NCBI GenBank assembly: GCA_019058315.1
Contig: JAHPZH010000001.1
Span: 213,566-277,565 of the forward strand
Direction: 5' to 3'
Source: Candidatus Helarchaeota archaeon
Lineage (GTDB): Archaea > Asgardarchaeota > Lokiarchaeia > Helarchaeales > RDOG01
DNA: 64,000 bases
The stretch's first letter is position 1. Every line of letters starts with the position of its first letter. Made by a program: the position numbers and the translations under genes. Shown here piece by piece: positions 61,170-64,000 of the stretch. The notes beneath the pieces were generated by a model that made no database searches, was not told the origin of the DNA, and saw nothing but the letters and a program-made list of their open reading frames with translations.

Positions 61170-61493
61170 TTAATCATTTTCGGCATAAGCACGCTTTGTG
61201 TATTTGCCACAATCCTCACAATATAATTCACAATCCCAATATGAATCCCCACTGTGATATGAAACCGACCACTGTGCTGCGATAATTTTCGTGTTTTTAC
61301 TTTCACAATTCTTACATTCAGTGCCTGCCCACTCAGGGATATATCCCTTTAAAGGATGATCTTTCCATTCAACTCCTGTACCTAAATACCAATCTTGACC
61401 ATATCTATGAATTTCTTTAATAGGTTCTTTATATTTCGTTTTATAATCCTTTTCAATTAACTGTGGCTCGTCATGAACCCATGACCAGGTCAT
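61170..61493 (-). CDS. Zinc-ribbon protein, tandem copy 1
   Basis: A 107-residue protein; the ATG at 61493 aligns with the neighbour's start (a GTG at 61502 is an alternative). The sequence TWSWVHDEPQLIEKDYK, CKNCE, WDCELYCEDCGKYT and the terminal AYAEND mirror the downstream paralog. No family is recognised. It is the first gene of a three-gene unit ending with the LarA-like protein. Confidence 0.75.
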   Translation of the reverse strand: MTWSWVHDEPQLIEKDYKTKYKEPIKEIHRYGQDWYLGTGVEWKDHPLKGYIPEWAGTECKNCESKNTKIIAAQWSVSYHSGDSYWDCELYCEDCGKYTKRAYAEND

Positions 61494-61571
61494 ATAAGTC
61501 ACTTCGTTCCAGTTATCTAATCTTAATATAAAAAATAAAAAAAGGGATAATATTTAATTTATTCTATATTT

Positions 61572-63482
61572 TCACTGAATAAACTTTGCTTCTTTTTCTA
61601 ATCCAAGTTCTTTTAATCTTTCCACTGTAGGATATCCTTTTGCATCCCATTTATTTTCCTTAAAATATTCTTGCAATTGTGTTTCAATATCAGGGACGAC
61701 ATTTGCAGTAGAACCGGTTTTAAGAGGTTCCAGTAATTTCTTAGGTAATACATCGTCTTTTGCGCTTATTCCACATCTAATATTATATAATCTCTTGAGT
61801 GTGTTTATTCTTCCACCGCATTTGTAAATGAGATCTTTAAAGTCATAATCAAATTTGGGTCCTGCTGTGGCTTTTAATAAACGACAAGTATCAGTTGAAC
61901 CATAAACCAGTGCTGCGAATTGACAAACGATTATCGAGTTGAAAATGGCGTGGACTTCTTGTATCTTCTTATCAATGATGCCTTTGCCTTTATTTACAAA
62001 TCTACTGGTTTTATAAGAAATACCTAGAACCGGAAGTATCATTCCTTGCGAAACTGAACTTGGCAAACCATTCACATGACATGCGCCTCGATTTGAAGTT
62101 GCGTATTGTACGCCCATTGAGACAAAAGCTCTAGGATCATGAGCTGGTACTTCCAAACCTTTGACTTGAATTGCGTAATCTGATGAATTCTTGCCTATCT
62201 CTTCCGCTGCTTTGCGAGTTCCCTCAGCTAATACTTTCCCAAAACCCTCTTTTTTAGCGATCAATTCAGTTAATTTGACGATAGCTTCAGCATTTCCCCA
62301 TGTAAGGTCCAAGCCGCCAGTATCCTCCTTTGTAATTATTCCTTTTTCGTATAAGTCCATTGCGAATGATATTGTTCCACCTACTGAAATAGTATCTAGT
62401 CCATATCTATTACAAATATCATTGGCTTTACAAATGGATTCTAAATTATCATTTAAACAATTTGTACCCAACATTGCCAAAGTCTCGTATTCGGGAGCAT
62501 GTCCCTTTATACCTTTGTATGGTCCTTCATCAACCTCTATCTCGCATCCACAAGCTATGCTACAGCCATAACACGCATATAATCGCTTTTTATATTTGTC
62601 TCTAAGTGAACTTCCTGCTAGACGATTTGTTAATATAAAAGGTTCAATACCTTTTTCATCAGCCCAATCGTGAACGGAAGCTCCCCAATTTTTAAAGGGT
62701 ATATCACCAAGAACCCAGAACGCGTCTAGAAACGTCGCAGTGCCATATGATTTAAGTATATTAACCATAGGACTCATATTCATTTTACTATACAGACTTT
62801 TATTTGCTTTTTTAAGTAAATCTTTGTCAGCAATCTCTACTTTATTGGTGCCTCTACATGCGATTGCTTTAAGCTTTTTCGATCCCATTACTGCTCCCAT
62901 TCCAGTTCTTCCAGCAGCTCTTCCCAAGTCATTTATAACTGCTGCCATTTTAACTTGTTTTTCACCAGCAGGTCCTATAGAAGCAGTTCTAATTTTATTA
63001 TCACCCAATTCCTTTTGGATTTTAGCTTCTGTCTCAAAGGTATCTATACCCCAAAGTGAGCTTGCATTTTTTAATTCGACTTCTCCATCGTGAATCCATA
63101 AATATTTCGGGGCCTCAGCTATTCCCTCAATGATGACACCATCAAATCCCGAAAATTTCAACTCAGGTCCCCAAAAACCGCCACTACATGCCTCACCAAA
63201 AATATTTGTCAAAGGAGATTTAGCTGCTACCATATATCTTCCAGTACTTGGAGAGGGAGTTCCTACAAGTGGACCTGTGAAAAAACAAAGTTTATTTTGT
63301 TCTGACAAGGCATCAATTTCGGGTGGTACTTCATCGTATATGTATTTAATCCCAAAACCAGAACCTCCTATATAATCTCTAGCGAAGTCTAGATCTAAAT
63401 CTTCAATTTTAATATCATCAGATGATAAATTTACTCTAATTATTTTGCCGATATAACCCGTTATATTTCCCAACAAGATCAC
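61572..63482 (-). CDS. Aldehyde:ferredoxin oxidoreductase (tungsten AOR family)
   Basis: A 636-residue (or slightly shorter) member of the AOR family. The N-terminal pterin-binding region has GYIGKIIRVNLS, YIGGSGFG, FFTGPLVGTPSPSTGRY and SPLTNIFGEACSGGFWG. The cubane ligands are CYGCSIAC (near 305) and a Cys in STDTCRLL (near 530). It oxidises aldehydes with ferredoxin as acceptor, using a tungsto- or molybdopterin; the substrate is unknown. A GTG at 63482 overlaps the DUF362 stop (GTGA); TTGs at 63476/63473 behind a GGTGA are also possible and would start MGNITGYIG. It is coupled to the DUF362 gene. Confidence 0.93.
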   Translation of the reverse strand: MILLGNITGYIGKIIRVNLSSDDIKIEDLDLDFARDYIGGSGFGIKYIYDEVPPEIDALSEQNKLCFFTGPLVGTPSPSTGRYMVAAKSPLTNIFGEACSGGFWGPELKFSGFDGVIIEGIAEAPKYLWIHDGEVELKNASSLWGIDTFETEAKIQKELGDNKIRTASIGPAGEKQVKMAAVINDLGRAAGRTGMGAVMGSKKLKAIACRGTNKVEIADKDLLKKANKSLYSKMNMSPMVNILKSYGTATFLDAFWVLGDIPFKNWGASVHDWADEKGIEPFILTNRLAGSSLRDKYKKRLYACYGCSIACGCEIEVDEGPYKGIKGHAPEYETLAMLGTNCLNDNLESICKANDICNRYGLDTISVGGTISFAMDLYEKGIITKEDTGGLDLTWGNAEAIVKLTELIAKKEGFGKVLAEGTRKAAEEIGKNSSDYAIQVKGLEVPAHDPRAFVSMGVQYATSNRGACHVNGLPSSVSQGMILPVLGISYKTSRFVNKGKGIIDKKIQEVHAIFNSIIVCQFAALVYGSTDTCRLLKATAGPKFDYDFKDLIYKCGGRINTLKRLYNIRCGISAKDDVLPKKLLEPLKTGSTANVVPDIETQLQEYFKENKWDAKGYPTVERLKELGLEKEAKFIQ

Positions 63483-64000
63483 CTTTCCACATATTCGGTC
63501 ATATCAATTCTATTAGGATTTCTTTTAAATCCACCATCTTCTGCATTTGGATTGGGAAGTGGATTTTTTAAGGCATATAACCTTCTCAACACACGTCCAG
63601 CAATACCACTATCTGGGAGTAGACCACCTTCCTCCATTTTAGGAACTTCTTGAGGAATAACATTTCGAAGCCTATATTCTTTGATACCTAATCCGTTTTT
63701 TACTGCAGACATGATTTGAATGTTTTCGCTTACTCCTACTAAAGAACCACAAGCTGCCATTTTAGGAATTCCTGCGTTAATGACATCTTTTGACTCAGCT
63801 ACACTATTCGGAGTTCCCTCGGATTCTGTGATTGCATCGAGACAAGCAACATCTATTGCTACAGGATCTCCTACAGATGCGAATATGCCGATATTTGGAA
63901 CTATTGGAACATCGGTCCATGGTATACAATCACACCAAGGACTAACATCGATAGCCATATTGATAAAACCCACGTTCTCTTTACCTACTAAGTTCATAAA
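63479..64000 (-). CDS. DUF362-family protein, 5' partial
   Basis: The frame is open to the right edge, so the N-terminus is missing. The visible 173 residues carry the DUF362 C-terminal block: PWCDCIPWTDVPIVPNIGIF, then GDPVAIDVACLDAITE. Complete family members often have an adjoining ferredoxin domain, which may lie outside. It ends in a 4-base overlap with the AOR gene. A possible electron carrier or reductase partner of the AOR, on position only. Confidence 0.8.
   Translation of the reverse strand, partial: FMNLVGKENVGFINMAIDVSPWCDCIPWTDVPIVPNIGIFASVGDPVAIDVACLDAITESEGTPNSVAESKDVINAGIPKMAACGSLVGVSENIQIMSAVKNGLGIKEYRLRNVIPQEVPKMEEGGLLPDSGIAGRVLRRLYALKNPLPNPNAEDGGFKRNPNRIDMTEYVER

Overview
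The window is about two-thirds A+T and reads as a piece of an Asgard (Promethearchaeota) archaeal genome, most likely of the Loki lineage; the lineage call is inference. The archaeal evidence is a geranylgeranylglyceryl phosphate synthase, an RPA-like ssDNA-binding protein, a tungsten aldehyde:ferredoxin oxidoreductase, GTG/TTG starts behind GGTGA/GGAG Shine-Dalgarno sites, and A/T-rich TATA-like elements. The eukaryote-like evidence is a Rag/Arf-type GTPase, a Rab-type GTPase, several longin/roadblock-like proteins, RING-like zinc proteins, ankyrin, TPR and HEAT proteins, and very large N-glycosylation-sequon-rich surface proteins.

Layout. 1-6030: a plus-strand cassette of a von Willebrand A protein (5' end outside the window), an unknown protein, a GCS2-type carboxylate-amine ligase and an amidohydrolase. 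6100-10440: a membrane RING-like zinc protein, a Rag-like GTPase overlapping a longin-like ORF, an RPA-like protein, a Rab-like GTPase and two membrane proteins. 10530-13180: SDR, GNAT and thiolase. 13336-23382: one 3348-residue surface protein with 17 repeats of about 95 residues, a transmembrane anchor and two zinc ribbons on its predicted cytoplasmic tail. 23550-28275: an unknown protein, two radical SAM proteins and a small Cys-rich protein. 28450-34500: a double left-handed-helix transferase, a methyltransferase behind a tandem longin-like protein, GNAT, alpha/beta hydrolase, HEAT protein and a 53-residue zinc ribbon. 34700-38890: a membrane-anchored double winged-helix regulator, a multi-zinc protein, an SPFH operon and a small conserved-looking ORF. 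38900-41420: a nucleotidyltransferase fused to a phosphomannomutase-like domain that has lost its catalytic signature. 41538-46385: a 1615-residue surface protein whose predicted cytoplasmic tail looks longin-like. 46387-50950: GNAT, DapA-family aldolase, membrane proteins and a longin-like/polytopic-membrane gene pair. 51254-53800: GGGP synthase with two isoprenoid-kinase-like membrane proteins. 53858-59553: two propeller-type surface proteins flanking a TPR and an ankyrin protein. 59569-64000: LarA-like protein with a tandem pair of zinc-ribbon proteins, then AOR and a DUF362 protein cut by the right edge.

How they may work together. The recurring theme is one longin/roadblock-like module placed in different contexts: next to a Rag-like GTPase, next to a polytopic membrane protein, duplicated next to a methyltransferase, and on the inside of a giant surface protein. 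I infer a membrane/surface signalling or trafficking apparatus using small GTPases. The lipid cassette suggests salvage of geranylgeraniol-type alcohols into archaeal membrane lipid. The VWA/ligase/amidohydrolase cassette is the least explained unit and could be a peptide or metabolite amidation system. No rRNA, tRNA, CRISPR array or insertion sequence was recognised.
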